This document shows positions 13,490 to 21,727 of a DNA stretch of 21,727 nucleotides, in pieces. The position numbers and the translations under genes were made by a program. Numbering within the stretch: the first letter of the stretch is position 1; each line of letters opens with the position of its first letter. The DNA is from a virus, in IMG/VR virus record IMGVR_UViG_3300042503_000464, positions 1 to 21,727 of that record, one strand, 5' to 3'. The notes beneath the pieces are model-generated. The model worked only from the letters and a program-made list of their open reading frames with translations. It did not search any database and was not told the origin of the DNA.

Positions 13490-15328
13490 ATGCCAAGCAC
13501 ACTCGTCATGCAGTTGTCAACGGGCGCGAGCGCGACGTTCAACAACGTGCAGGTGGATGCCTACAACTGCGATCCAATCTATGCGGAGGGAACGCAGATT
13601 GTCGCGGAGCAGAAGCGCATGGTGCGCGGCACGGCCATCGTCAATACGGGCACGACGAACTACAGCACGTTCCTGAACACGCTGCGCGATTCGGCGGGCA
13701 GGCTGAATAGTGCCGCGCTGACGGTCAACGGCCAAAGCCTGTTTGCGGCATCAACAGATGCACGCGGCTGGCCGACCGCGAAGGTGGAAACAACGGAAAT
13801 CGTGGGCACGCAGACGGCGTTGATGCGGTTTGAGATTGAGAACCACGTGACGTTCAGCGGCAATCAGACGGTGACCGCACACCGTTGGACGCAGCGGATG
13901 TCGATGGACGCGGCAGGGAAGCCGACGCGCACCGTGAACGGCACGCTGCACATCACGCGCAGCACTTCGGGAGGCTCCACAACAGCGGCGACGAGTCCCG
14001 CATCATGGACGGGGCGTGCGCCTTATGCCGACCTGTTCCGGAATGCGATTATCCCGCCCGTTCCGGGTCCGGGCTGGCGGCGCGAGGGGCAGGAGTTTGC
14101 GCTGGACGAGTTGGGCACGATGCTCACGTACTCGTTTACGGACAAATGGCACACCCATGACCTTCCGGACGGCGTGAAGGTTGGCAACATGAACTGCGTC
14201 TACGAGCGGTCGATGCAGAATGCCACGCTCGCCACGATTCAATTCTCCTGCGAACTGGAAGGCGAGCAGGGGTTGAAGAACATCACGGGCACGACAGGCA
14301 ACCGGAAACTGGTGGAGGCGGCAGTCGAACTTGCCAAGACGCGGGTAGACCTGAACTTCCAGCAGACTTGGATCACGCGCCTACGGGTTGAGGAGCGCGA
14401 ACTTCTGACCGGGTTTTCGATCCGGTTTGAACTGGACGCGATGGTGCAGCCGAAGGGCAGCGATTCGGCAAGCAGCACCAGCATTCTCGGGCTGGCCTAC
14501 ATGGTCGGCAACCAGTTTACGATCACGCGCACGGAAACGCGGGAAGCCCCGCCGTACGGCTCATCCATGCTGGTATCGGGAATTGAATCGCAGTACGCGA
14601 TGCTTCCCTACTTTGTCGGCAACCTGATTGACGGCATGGCGAACACGGGCGGGACCATGCCGCAGGCGGCGTTGTTCACCATTCCCCAAGCCAATACGTT
14701 CGGCCCCATCAATGTTGCCATTATCAGCAATGCCGATGGCGTGAACTTGATGAACACGGAATTGGGCGGCGCGTTCAGCGGAACGCAGTCGCAGCCCGCA
14801 TCCGTGAGCGGATTCACCACGGCAATCGGGGATACTCACGGCCACACCAAGACCACGGTAGACCCCGGCATCGTCCGGTTGTCTCCCATGTACGTCGATG
14901 CGCCGGACCTGCTGTTTCAAACGCGCAAGCCTACGGCGGTGGTGACCGAATACATCGAAGTGTCGCGGATGAATCAAGCCCCGCCACGGTATCAGCGACC
15001 GCTTCCTACGCAGGCGTACCTTGCAAGCGAGGATTGGCGAGTATCGCACGGCAAGTATGACCCGCAAGGAAACCGCCTGTTTAGTGGCGTGTTTGAACGG
15101 TCCTACGTGACCTACGACGTAGGCGCAGGCAGCACGGTTGGCTTCAGCACGTTTACGGCCCCAAGCGGCGCGAACGTGCGTCGGTGGTCTACACCGAACA
15201 ATGGACTGCTTCCCCCTGTGTCACCCGCGACCACAGCAGGAAGCGATGTCCCATCGTCTAGCAGCCTTGCGGCGGCGACGGATGCGCGGCAGCAATACGT
15301 TGTTACCACGGCTACGTTGGTCACATGA
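13490..15328 (+). CDS. Large tail-tip protein, distal-tail-like position
   Basis: This 612-residue protein begins one base after the tape measure stop. The N-terminal part is beta-rich (STLVMQLSTGASATFNNVQV, with CDPIYAEGTQ and QKRMVRGTAIVN), suggesting strands of a tip ring. It goes on with long beta segments such as YTYSFTDKWHTHDL-like and NFQQTWITRLRVEEREL. The C-terminus is Ser/Ala-rich. In siphophages the gene after the tape measure is usually the distal tail (Dit) protein, which links tube to hub. This one is longer than a typical Dit and may contain extra domains. No enzyme motif is evident. ATGA overlap joins it to the next gene. Confidence 0.6.
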   Translation: MPSTLVMQLSTGASATFNNVQVDAYNCDPIYAEGTQIVAEQKRMVRGTAIVNTGTTNYSTFLNTLRDSAGRLNSAALTVNGQSLFAASTDARGWPTAKVETTEIVGTQTALMRFEIENHVTFSGNQTVTAHRWTQRMSMDAAGKPTRTVNGTLHITRSTSGGSTTAATSPASWTGRAPYADLFRNAIIPPVPGPGWRREGQEFALDELGTMLTYSFTDKWHTHDLPDGVKVGNMNCVYERSMQNATLATIQFSCELEGEQGLKNITGTTGNRKLVEAAVELAKTRVDLNFQQTWITRLRVEERELLTGFSIRFELDAMVQPKGSDSASSTSILGLAYMVGNQFTITRTETREAPPYGSSMLVSGIESQYAMLPYFVGNLIDGMANTGGTMPQAALFTIPQANTFGPINVAIISNADGVNLMNTELGGAFSGTQSQPASVSGFTTAIGDTHGHTKTTVDPGIVRLSPMYVDAPDLLFQTRKPTAVVTEYIEVSRMNQAPPRYQRPLPTQAYLASEDWRVSHGKYDPQGNRLFSGVFERSYVTYDVGAGSTVGFSTFTAPSGANVRRWSTPNNGLLPPVSPATTAGSDVPSSSSLAAATDARQQYVVTTATLVT

Positions 15329-17130
15329 TTCAGGCGTTCTTTACTACTTCCAGCAGCACGGTGATCCCGGCCCGCGTGCCGGACGGTGACCTGCTGGACC
15401 TTGCCGCGAGCGTCGGCGTAGAACCGGGCGACCTGTTCGGCATCGACATTCCTTCCGGCGCGACTCGCCACGCTCGGGTTCGAGTGTTGGTGGCGCAGGA
15501 TCAGTTGACCGCGCTTTACAACAGCGTGTCGGACGGGTCGAACCCTAGCGCGACGTTCACGTGGCAAGAGAACGATAACGCCACGGCCATGACGATGGAC
15601 GTATGGCTGCTTCCGCCGCGACCGCTTTACATGGTCGCGGGCGGTGCGGGCGTTGCCGTGGTGGAAGCGGTCGATGCGCGTTGGTGGTGGTCGCAGTCGC
15701 AGGCGAACACGCTCAACGCCGTGCCGCTTCAGGGCGTGCTTCGCAGCGCGGACGGGCGATGGGGAATCAAGGCAGCAACAGCAAGCACGCCACCGGGATT
15801 GATGAGCGCGCTGATTACCGCGATCAGTTCAGCGGGGTTGCCGGGAACGATTGGGCTTGGCAGTTATTCCGCCAATTCCCTGCTTATCAATCGGTTAACT
15901 GACTTCGTGCTTACGCCGGAATGCTCGATTGCGATGGCGATTGACACGCTGGCAGCAGCGACCGGGTTCATGGTGCAATGGGATACGTCCACCATGACCC
16001 TTGAACTGGTGCCTGTGGGGGGCGATGCGTCCACGCTCAATTCGTGGATGACCACGAACAAGGTGGCCTATGCGGGCGGCGCGCAACCCCCCGCGAACAC
16101 CTTTAGCCCGACCGAACCGCTGGCAACCTTGTGGTACGGCAATGCGGCGCAACAGCGCAACATGATGCCGAACGCGGTCACTACCTCCTTCCCGTATCGC
16201 ACGGTTGAGGGTAAGACCCGTTACAACAACACGGCGACCGACTCCACCACGCTCATGTTTGCGACGGAGAAGGAGTTTGGGTGGGAAAGCACGATCACGA
16301 CCGGGCGAGCGCGGGCCGACATCGGTAAGCGGCTGTTGAAGGAACCGCGTCCGCTGGTCGCAAGCAGCACGCCGGGGTTGACCCCGCTGACCCCGGCTAC
16401 GGCGATCCTCGGCACGACCGCCCCGTCATGGAACTATCCGGCATATATCACGCAGGTAGTGAACCTGTTGCAAACGCGGGCATCGGTGATGTCCGGGCGC
16501 ATCGGGTGGGGTGGATGGGCGGCGGTGCCAACGGGCAGTTTTCGATGCACGATGCTGCGGTACTGCTTGTCCGTTCGTACTGGCGAATTGGTCCCGGTGA
16601 CGATTACGGACTGCGATCAAGACGATTGGCTGCTCGGCCCGGACGGGATGATGGAGTCCGACCCGAAGCAACTGACGCTATCAAAGGGCACGACGCATCT
16701 TCGGCGGTTGTGGAATGGCGCGGTCATGGCGGATACAGCCCCGCCAAATACGCGGGTGTTCGCGGCTCGCATCACGGGCAGCACCGAAATCTGCGACGGA
16801 TGGAAGTGGGAATACCAGTTTGAGGAAGTCGAACCCGCAAAAATCCCGTGTCCAATGGTGGTTTCGATTGCGCCGTTTGATCGAACAGGTACAGCGCTCA
16901 ACCTCATGGAAGAAACGAATGACTCCGTGACGGGGTTTATTGCTCCCGGAGTGTCGCAGGCCAATTACCCAAATGCGACCGTTTCACCGATAGCGATTGC
17001 AACGGGAACGATCGTTACGATGGTGGAACAGTTCCCGGCAATTTCCGATGGAACGACGGCAGAAGTTCCTGTGCCGAAATACTGGTTCACGATTCCGAAC
17101 GCGGTGTTGGTTGAATGCGAAGGAGAATGA
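15325..17130 (+). CDS. Tail-tip hub / Tal-like protein
   Basis: This 601-residue protein opens MIQAFFTTSSSTVIPARVPD. It has a helix-rich middle (SIAMAIDTLAAATGFMVQWD) reminiscent of the hub fold in phage tail-associated proteins, and further beta segments such as DCDQDDWLLGPDGMM. A beta-rich C-terminus is Pro/Thr-rich, ending VPVPKYWFTIPN. The position after the Dit-like gene and before fibre genes fits the hub that closes the tail and anchors the receptor-binding protein. I see no lysozyme or peptidase motif. Function is inferred from order only. Confidence 0.55.
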   Translation: MIQAFFTTSSSTVIPARVPDGDLLDLAASVGVEPGDLFGIDIPSGATRHARVRVLVAQDQLTALYNSVSDGSNPSATFTWQENDNATAMTMDVWLLPPRPLYMVAGGAGVAVVEAVDARWWWSQSQANTLNAVPLQGVLRSADGRWGIKAATASTPPGLMSALITAISSAGLPGTIGLGSYSANSLLINRLTDFVLTPECSIAMAIDTLAAATGFMVQWDTSTMTLELVPVGGDASTLNSWMTTNKVAYAGGAQPPANTFSPTEPLATLWYGNAAQQRNMMPNAVTTSFPYRTVEGKTRYNNTATDSTTLMFATEKEFGWESTITTGRARADIGKRLLKEPRPLVASSTPGLTPLTPATAILGTTAPSWNYPAYITQVVNLLQTRASVMSGRIGWGGWAAVPTGSFRCTMLRYCLSVRTGELVPVTITDCDQDDWLLGPDGMMESDPKQLTLSKGTTHLRRLWNGAVMADTAPPNTRVFAARITGSTEICDGWKWEYQFEEVEPAKIPCPMVVSIAPFDRTGTALNLMEETNDSVTGFIAPGVSQANYPNATVSPIAIATGTIVTMVEQFPAISDGTTAEVPVPKYWFTIPNAVLVECEGE

Positions 17131-17131
17131 C

Positions 17132-17470
17132 ATGGACAAGTGGCAAATCATCTTCCTCAAGGATGCGACCTACGAACAGCAGATTGCGCTGTCCGGAATC
17201 CCTGACATTGCGACGGCGACCGAATGGACGGTGCGTTGCGCCAAGCCGCAAACCGCCCCATTCCTTACGGCCACAATCACCAACGGCATGATTATTGATA
17301 CAACGCCCCCGGTCACGGGAACCAAGATCCTGCGCGTTCCAGCGGCGACTACGGCGACGTTCCCGGTGGGCAATGCGCGGTTCGATTTCGAAGTCACGTT
17401 CCCAACCGGGATCATCCGGCGGTATTACGAAAACGGCGACGTTCAGGTGCAGCCGAAGGTGGGAACATGA
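17132..17470 (+). CDS. Small beta-sandwich protein before tailspike
   Basis: This 112-residue protein begins MDKWQIIFLKDATYEQQI. It has an Ig-like or BppU-like alternation of strands: TEWTVRCAKPQTAP, ATITNGMIIDTTPP, then a C-terminal ATFPVGNARFDFEVTFPTG. The end (RYYENGDVQVQPKVGT) is like small phage baseplate proteins that precede fibres, in which a strand carries a G-x-(V/I) tail. AAGGAGA six bases upstream sets the start at ATG 17132. The TGA overlaps the tailspike ATG. Probably a link between the hub and the spike. Confidence 0.6.
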   Translation: MDKWQIIFLKDATYEQQIALSGIPDIATATEWTVRCAKPQTAPFLTATITNGMIIDTTPPVTGTKILRVPAATTATFPVGNARFDFEVTFPTGIIRRYYENGDVQVQPKVGT

Positions 17471-20427
17471 GCGCAGAAATTACGGTCACGACTACGGGCG
17501 TTGGTGTCACCCTTGCTTCGGGCACCGTGACCAGCATTACGGCTGGCTCCGGACTGACGGGCGGCGTGATTACGACCAGCGGGACCATCGCGGTGGACTT
17601 TGCTCCCAACGGGGCAGGATCGGCTACGCAGGTGCCGGGAGCGACCGACCTGCGGCTGTCCAACGCACGAACTCCGACCGCACACGCGGCATCCCACGCT
17701 GCGCTTGGTGGCGACCCGGTGCAACTGGACATCTCCCAAGTCACGAACCTTGTCACTTCGCTGGCCGGGAAACTGAATAACACCGTGACGGTGACGGCGG
17801 GTACGGGCTTGACGGGTGGCGGCTTGGTGTCGGGAAACCCGACCATTGCAGCCGACATTGCTCCGTCCGGTGGCGGCACGGCTACGCAACTGGTAAGTGG
17901 GACCGACTCGCGGCTGTCGAACGCCCGGACCCCGACCAGTCACGCCACGACGCACGGCCTGTTGGGGAGCGACCCTATCCCGGCGGGTGGACTCGCTCAA
18001 ACGCAAGTTGCAAACCTTGTCGCGGACTTGGCGGCGAAAATCAACGCTACCCGGCAAGTCATCGCGGGCAACGGGCTGACGGGGGGCGGCGATCTATCTG
18101 CTGACCGCACGTTCAACGTGGATTTCGCGCCATCCGGGGGTGGTGGTGCGGGGGAAGTGGTGGAGGCTACGGACAGCCGACTGACGAATAGCCGCGCGCC
18201 TAATGGTGCGGCCAGCGGAGATTTGTCCGGTACATATCCCGGCCCTACGGTCAGCAAGTTTGCGACGGTAGGAATTGATACGTCGGCTCCCACGACAAAC
18301 GACGTTTGGGTGTTCAACGGGTCGCAATGGGTGCATCAAGCGCAGAACACGCTGAACACGAACCCTATTGGCACGGCAAGTGGTGACCTGTCCGGCACTT
18401 ACCCAAATCCCACGGTTGATGGACTGGCGGGTGTTGCTCTCAATACGTCTGCCCCGGCAACAAACGACGTATGGGCATTTAGCGGTTCGCAATGGGATCA
18501 CGTTGCGCCGACAACCCTTGCTACGAGTTCCTCACTTGCAAACTACACGCCCACGCCCGGATCGGTGACGCGCACCGTTGCCAACAGGCTTGATGACACG
18601 TTGAGCGTCAAGAACTTTGGTGCAGTTGGAGATGGAGTAACGGATGACACGGCGGCAATTCAGGCGGCACTTGATGCAGCCGCTGCGCTAACCCTCAACG
18701 GCATCGGCAAGTCGGTCTATGTTCCTAGCGGGACATATCGCACGACTGCGGTGTTGGAAGTCAAAGAGGGAACTAGGTTCTACGGCGACGAAGGAACTTC
18801 CGTCATTGATGTGCAGCCAACCGTAAGCACTTCGACCTTCAATAACGGCATCCTAATCAAAGGCAACAACGTCACTATTGATGGTCTGCGAATCAATGGA
18901 ACAAACGAAGCGGCTTTTGTTGGCGGAATCCGAACTGTTTATGCTGCGGGCATCCTCGCAGACTCTCAAATTAGCGGGGTTGTGGCTCGTAATCTGACGG
19001 TCAAGAATTGCCGGGTCTTCAAGTGGGGCCTAGGTATTGAACTCCGCCGTGCTGACAACTCAACCATTCACAATAATAGGTTTTGGGGCGGGGCGCAGCA
19101 GGGCAATGCACTTACTGAACCAAGCACTTCGGACATCTCCATCTATGGATCTGCTGCACCAAATCAAGGTTCAAGGTTTACGATCACGAACAACCTCTGT
19201 TATGGAAACCAAGATTCCGGAATCGCATTCAACGCGATCAAAGACCGTTTTGTGATCTGTACAGGCAACATCATCCAGCCGATGCAGCAAGACGGCATCA
19301 CCCCGGTTGGAACAGGTGCTTCTAATAAGTCAAGGTATGGGATCATCTGCTCCTACATAGGTAGTGATCCTAGTGATCCATCACCAACGGGTACAAACTC
19401 ACTAGTCAGCAACAACATTGTTACTGACTATGGACATTGCGGGATTAACTCTCAAGTTGCTACGCGTCCGGGCGGCGATATTTCATTCGTCGGAAACGTA
19501 ATCACAAACTGCGGGTTCTCAACGGTTTATCCGGTGGATGCGTCACTAAAGGGAGGTATTTGGATTCAAGGTGGTGCAGACTCAATTACCGGAAACGTAG
19601 TCATTGGGTGTTTCCGTGTTGGGATTGAACTCAATTGCGGAAACCCTATTGATCCCAACATCCAACACTCGCGTGCAGTTGTTTCGTCTAACAACATTTC
19701 CAAAGTTTCGGGCGACCCAAACAACCCCTCAACCAGCGGTTGGGGAATCAACATTTCTGGTGCCAATGTCAGCGGCGTTCTTGTGAATGGAAATAGGATT
19801 GAACGGCCCGCCAACATTGGAATTAAAGGCGGTGGTCAGAACGTCCAAATTTCAGACAACTCACTTGATATTCGCCATGCTCTAGGCGGCATTCAGGTCA
19901 GTCAAAGCGGGACTCTTGCGTGTTCTGTGTGCAACAACCGCATTGTTGGAACTGACAACACGACCAACAGCGAGTTCAATTCGGGTATTTGGTTTAGTGG
20001 AACGGTGCATTGCGTCGGTAATGTCATCAATACGTTCCATCGAGGAATCAATCGGCAAAGCGCCCCAAGCGCCCTGCGCGATATTTCTACCAACTGCTCG
20101 GCAAACGCAATTATCGACTGCAATCGCGGCATTGCGTGTGCAGGTGGCGCATGGATTGTTCAGGCCAACACGCTGACAAACTGTACTACTGATCTTCAGG
20201 GAAGTGCTTATCAGGGCACAACGGTAAAAGCAGCCAGCGGCCAAGCATTTGGTGGCGGGTTCAATGTAATCTGCTGCGATACCACAATTCCATCGGGTGG
20301 TGCAGGTGGTCAATGGGCAGTCGGGGATCGTTTCCTGAACTCAAATCCGGCAGTCGGTTCAGCAAAGGGGTGGATTTGCACCGTGGCGGGCACGCCCGGA
20401 ACGTGGGTTTCCGAAGGCAACCTATAA
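17467..20427 (+). CDS. Tailspike with pectate-lyase-like beta-helix
   Basis: This 986-residue receptor-binding protein carries three repeats beginning at residues 27, 112 and 201, each G-x-GLTGG, (D/N)FAP and SRLSNARTP-type, about 85-89 residues long. Two shorter repeats at about 250 and 305 (ASGDLSGTYPxPTV then NDVW and GSQW) follow. From residue 379 comes the Pectate_lyase_3-like motif LSVKNFGAVGDGVTDDTAAI and YVPSGTYRTTA. A right-handed parallel beta-helix runs to about 920, and a C-terminal GDRFLNSNP...GW.C..AGTPGTW motif closes the chain. Such spikes bind and usually cleave capsule or O-antigen; no catalytic pair can be assigned. DNA for the helix is visibly less GC-rich than the rest, suggesting domain exchange. 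Confidence 0.88.
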   Translation: MSAEITVTTTGVGVTLASGTVTSITAGSGLTGGVITTSGTIAVDFAPNGAGSATQVPGATDLRLSNARTPTAHAASHAALGGDPVQLDISQVTNLVTSLAGKLNNTVTVTAGTGLTGGGLVSGNPTIAADIAPSGGGTATQLVSGTDSRLSNARTPTSHATTHGLLGSDPIPAGGLAQTQVANLVADLAAKINATRQVIAGNGLTGGGDLSADRTFNVDFAPSGGGGAGEVVEATDSRLTNSRAPNGAASGDLSGTYPGPTVSKFATVGIDTSAPTTNDVWVFNGSQWVHQAQNTLNTNPIGTASGDLSGTYPNPTVDGLAGVALNTSAPATNDVWAFSGSQWDHVAPTTLATSSSLANYTPTPGSVTRTVANRLDDTLSVKNFGAVGDGVTDDTAAIQAALDAAAALTLNGIGKSVYVPSGTYRTTAVLEVKEGTRFYGDEGTSVIDVQPTVSTSTFNNGILIKGNNVTIDGLRINGTNEAAFVGGIRTVYAAGILADSQISGVVARNLTVKNCRVFKWGLGIELRRADNSTIHNNRFWGGAQQGNALTEPSTSDISIYGSAAPNQGSRFTITNNLCYGNQDSGIAFNAIKDRFVICTGNIIQPMQQDGITPVGTGASNKSRYGIICSYIGSDPSDPSPTGTNSLVSNNIVTDYGHCGINSQVATRPGGDISFVGNVITNCGFSTVYPVDASLKGGIWIQGGADSITGNVVIGCFRVGIELNCGNPIDPNIQHSRAVVSSNNISKVSGDPNNPSTSGWGINISGANVSGVLVNGNRIERPANIGIKGGGQNVQISDNSLDIRHALGGIQVSQSGTLACSVCNNRIVGTDNTTNSEFNSGIWFSGTVHCVGNVINTFHRGINRQSAPSALRDISTNCSANAIIDCNRGIACAGGAWIVQANTLTNCTTDLQGSAYQGTTVKAASGQAFGGGFNVICCDTTIPSGGAGGQWAVGDRFLNSNPAVGSAKGWICTVAGTPGTWVSEGNL

Positions 20428-20431
20428 ACCG

Positions 20432-20460
20432 TTGACTCCTACAGCCAAGTCATCTATTTT
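20432..20460 (+). promoter_or_regulatory. Leaderless sigma70-like promoter P3
   Basis: TTGACT (20432-20437), a 17-base spacer and TATTTT (20455-20460) are followed by six bases and ATG 20467. Geometry is identical to P2. No Shine-Dalgarno is present. It would separate transcription of the lysis-type genes from the tail genes. Confidence 0.65.
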
Positions 20461-20466
20461 GCTCTT

Positions 20467-20727
20467 ATGTCCGAATCTCCCCAAACGCGCATCATGCTTG
20501 AGCGGTTGCAACTGATTGCGACCGCCATACTGCTGTTCGGCTCCCTCATCTACGTTGGCAAGCGAAGCGAGCAGGACGAAGCGCAAAGCCGCGTGTTGAA
20601 TAACATCGCCGCTGACATTACGGTGATGAAGGAACGCAACGCCGACGCGAACGCGCAGATTCGCGTGATTGGCGAGCGCGTTTCGCAGGTGGAGAAGCGA
20701 CTGGAGCGCATGGAGCAGCCCCGGTGA
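20467..20727 (+). CDS. Small membrane protein with coiled coil (holin- or i-spanin-like)
   Basis: This 86-residue protein has one membrane segment (about residues 14-30, LQLIATAILLFGSLIYV) and a charged helical coiled coil (about 34-83, with VSQVEKRLERMEQ). This layout fits an inner-membrane spanin (membrane anchor then periplasmic coiled coil) or a phage membrane protein of another kind. The start is unusual: no Shine-Dalgarno, but P3 points directly at it. The stop overlaps the GTG of the lipoprotein gene (GTGA), which supports a functional pair. I do not recognise a family. Confidence 0.65.
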   Translation: MSESPQTRIMLERLQLIATAILLFGSLIYVGKRSEQDEAQSRVLNNIAADITVMKERNADANAQIRVIGERVSQVEKRLERMEQPR

Positions 20728-21218
20728 GGCTTGCGGCGGTGCTATGCGCCGCCGTGCTTGCCGGGTGTGGTGCTACGCAGAACATCGCAGGAAGCGCAAA
20801 CGAGATCCGGACAGAAGCACGATTGCTTCTGCTTCACGGCAACGAGACAGGCGACCCTGTGGTGATTGAATCGGCAACCCGTATCGACGCGCTGGCGGCG
20901 AACATTCACGCGGTGCTTCCGGGCACGCAGAACGTCACGCCGTGGTGGGGGCAAATCATTGCATGGGTGGCGGGCTGTTCTTTGGTGCTTGCCATCATCG
21001 TGTTCCTGTGGCAGACGGGAATCGGGCAGGCCATCCGCGTTGCCGTGGGCTGGCTTCCTCGCCGGAAGGTGTCGCAGGCGGAACTGGCGGTTGATATGCT
21101 CGACCCGGACCGACCCGAAGGGGATCGGGAGTTTGTAGCGGCACTTCGGGCACAAGATCCGGAGTTCGATGCCGCCTATCGCAAGGCTTCAACAAGGAGG
21201 AAGAATGATTCTCGCTGA
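20724..21218 (+). CDS. Lipoprotein with transmembrane segment (spanin-like)
   Basis: This 164-residue protein begins with a signal peptide MRLAAVLCAAVLAGC with lipobox LAGC and Cys15 as the lipidation site. Residues 16-74 form a probable periplasmic helical region. Residues 76-98 (WGQIIAWVAGCSLVLAIIVF) are a membrane segment, followed by a 65-residue charged tail. A lipobox plus a later membrane segment is the plan of unimolecular spanins, which join outer and inner membranes of Gram-negative hosts at lysis. The periplasmic part (about 60 residues) seems short to cross the periplasm, so a plain membrane lipoprotein remains possible. Overlap with the coiled-coil gene suggests joint action. Confidence 0.65.
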   Translation: MRLAAVLCAAVLAGCGATQNIAGSANEIRTEARLLLLHGNETGDPVVIESATRIDALAANIHAVLPGTQNVTPWWGQIIAWVAGCSLVLAIIVFLWQTGIGQAIRVAVGWLPRRKVSQAELAVDMLDPDRPEGDREFVAALRAQDPEFDAAYRKASTRRKNDSR

Positions 21219-21318
21219 CGCTCTCGGAACGCTTTGGTGGTCGGCCCTGTGCGTGGTTGTTGGATTCGCGCTGGGTTGGTTCGTCAAGAGTAAGTACGGC
21301 AAGCACTTCACGTTGTGA
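21205..21318 (+). CDS. Tiny membrane protein, 37 residues
   Basis: Begins MILADALGTLWWSALCVVVG and has one hydrophobic segment (about 8-27) and a basic tail (WFVKSKYGKHFTL). The AAGGAGGAAGA ribosome site precedes the ATG, which lies 14 bases inside the upstream gene. Length and topology fit a small phage membrane protein next to lysis genes, perhaps a holin-like or anti-holin-like peptide. The ribosome site is the main evidence that it is real. Confidence 0.6.
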   Translation: MILADALGTLWWSALCVVVGFALGWFVKSKYGKHFTL

Positions 21319-21727
21319 GCGGCATCACGGCATATTCGTGTTGTTGCGAAACCGGGGTGACGTACTACGCCGAAAAATGCGAGGCGTATACGGATGACTA
21401 TTGCTGTGACCTTGTGTGTTGCAGCGGCCCGGAACGCATTGAGTTCTGCGAATCGTATTTGGCGTTCATCGGAATCCCGCTTCCATTGGACCCGACCAAG
21501 TGCTACTTCGTTGCATATCTCAACTGCGTGTATGAAGTCAAAGGCACGTTGGAGTTCCCGTGCCCGCCGGGGTCCGGGTTGTTCCCTCTCAACGTCGGCA
21601 CGCTGCTAGAGATTCGGGACAAGGGAGAAGGGCCGTGCTGCGTCCCGAAAGAACAGGAGCAAGTGCCGCCGGGTGGAATTGCCGACCTTGAGGTGGAGGG
21701 GAACCCGGTCATCACGGAACCCGCGAA
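21315..21727 (+). CDS. Cysteine-rich protein, truncated by window end
   Basis: This frame is open from GTG 21315 (sharing GTGA with the upstream stop) to the right edge: at least 137 residues and no stop. It has 14 cysteines, many in pairs or triplets (SCCCE, YCCDLVCCS, GPCCVP), with few basic residues and no clear signal peptide. The spacing suggests disulphides or metal binding. The neighbouring overlap style is that of the other real genes. I do not recognise it; its C-terminus lies outside the window. Confidence 0.55.
   Translation, partial: MSGITAYSCCCETGVTYYAEKCEAYTDDYCCDLVCCSGPERIEFCESYLAFIGIPLPLDPTKCYFVAYLNCVYEVKGTLEFPCPPGSGLFPLNVGTLLEIRDKGEGPCCVPKEQEQVPPGGIADLEVEGNPVITEPA

Overview
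The window is the late structural region of a tailed double-stranded DNA phage or prophage. Every supported gene is on the + strand, and most neighbours overlap by 1-4 bases or sit within 30 bases of each other. It is GC-rich. The host is probably Gram-negative, because a lysis-type gene near the right end encodes a lipoprotein signal (LAGC). I see no tRNA, integrase, CRISPR or contractile sheath gene. The picture is a non-contractile, probably short-tailed siphovirus-like virion with a Mu-like head module. This is inference from gene order and motifs; no database search was possible.

Layout. 3-368 is the C-terminus of the large terminase subunit. 407-2311 is an unusual modular protein made of unrelated domains joined by five copies of a near-identical SRPGAKAK linker. 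2308-4905 holds a DUF935 (Mu gp29-like) portal and a Mu F-like minor head protein. 4974-7149 is a three-gene cassette containing a probable lectin-like head fibre. 7189-9844 holds a Mu I-like protease fused to an acidic coiled-coil scaffold, a decoration protein and the major capsid protein. 9915-12487 holds connector and tail-completion genes, a probable tail tube protein, a tail-assembly chaperone with a GGGAAAC -1 frameshift signal, and a possible tail terminator. 12490-13488 is a short tape-measure candidate. 13490-17130 holds two large tail-tip proteins. 17132-20427 holds a small fibre-associated protein and a beta-helix tailspike. 20467-21318 holds three small membrane or lipoprotein genes, probably for lysis. 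A cysteine-rich ORF runs off the right edge.

How it works together. Terminase pumps DNA through the portal. The protease/scaffold and capsid protein build the shell, decoration and fibre proteins cover it, connectors join head to tail, the chaperones load the tape measure, and the tip proteins and tailspike bind and probably digest a host surface polysaccharide.

Signals that ordinary annotation would miss: (a) sigma70-like promoters whose -10 box ends exactly 6 bases before an ATG with little or no Shine-Dalgarno, implying leaderless mRNAs at 407, 7189 and 20467; (b) the repeat-seamed domain cassette protein; (c) a peptide VGGGLSTY(V/I)P shared by the protease-scaffold junction and the capsid N-terminus; (d) the -1 frameshift; (e) a possible nested in-frame scaffold start.
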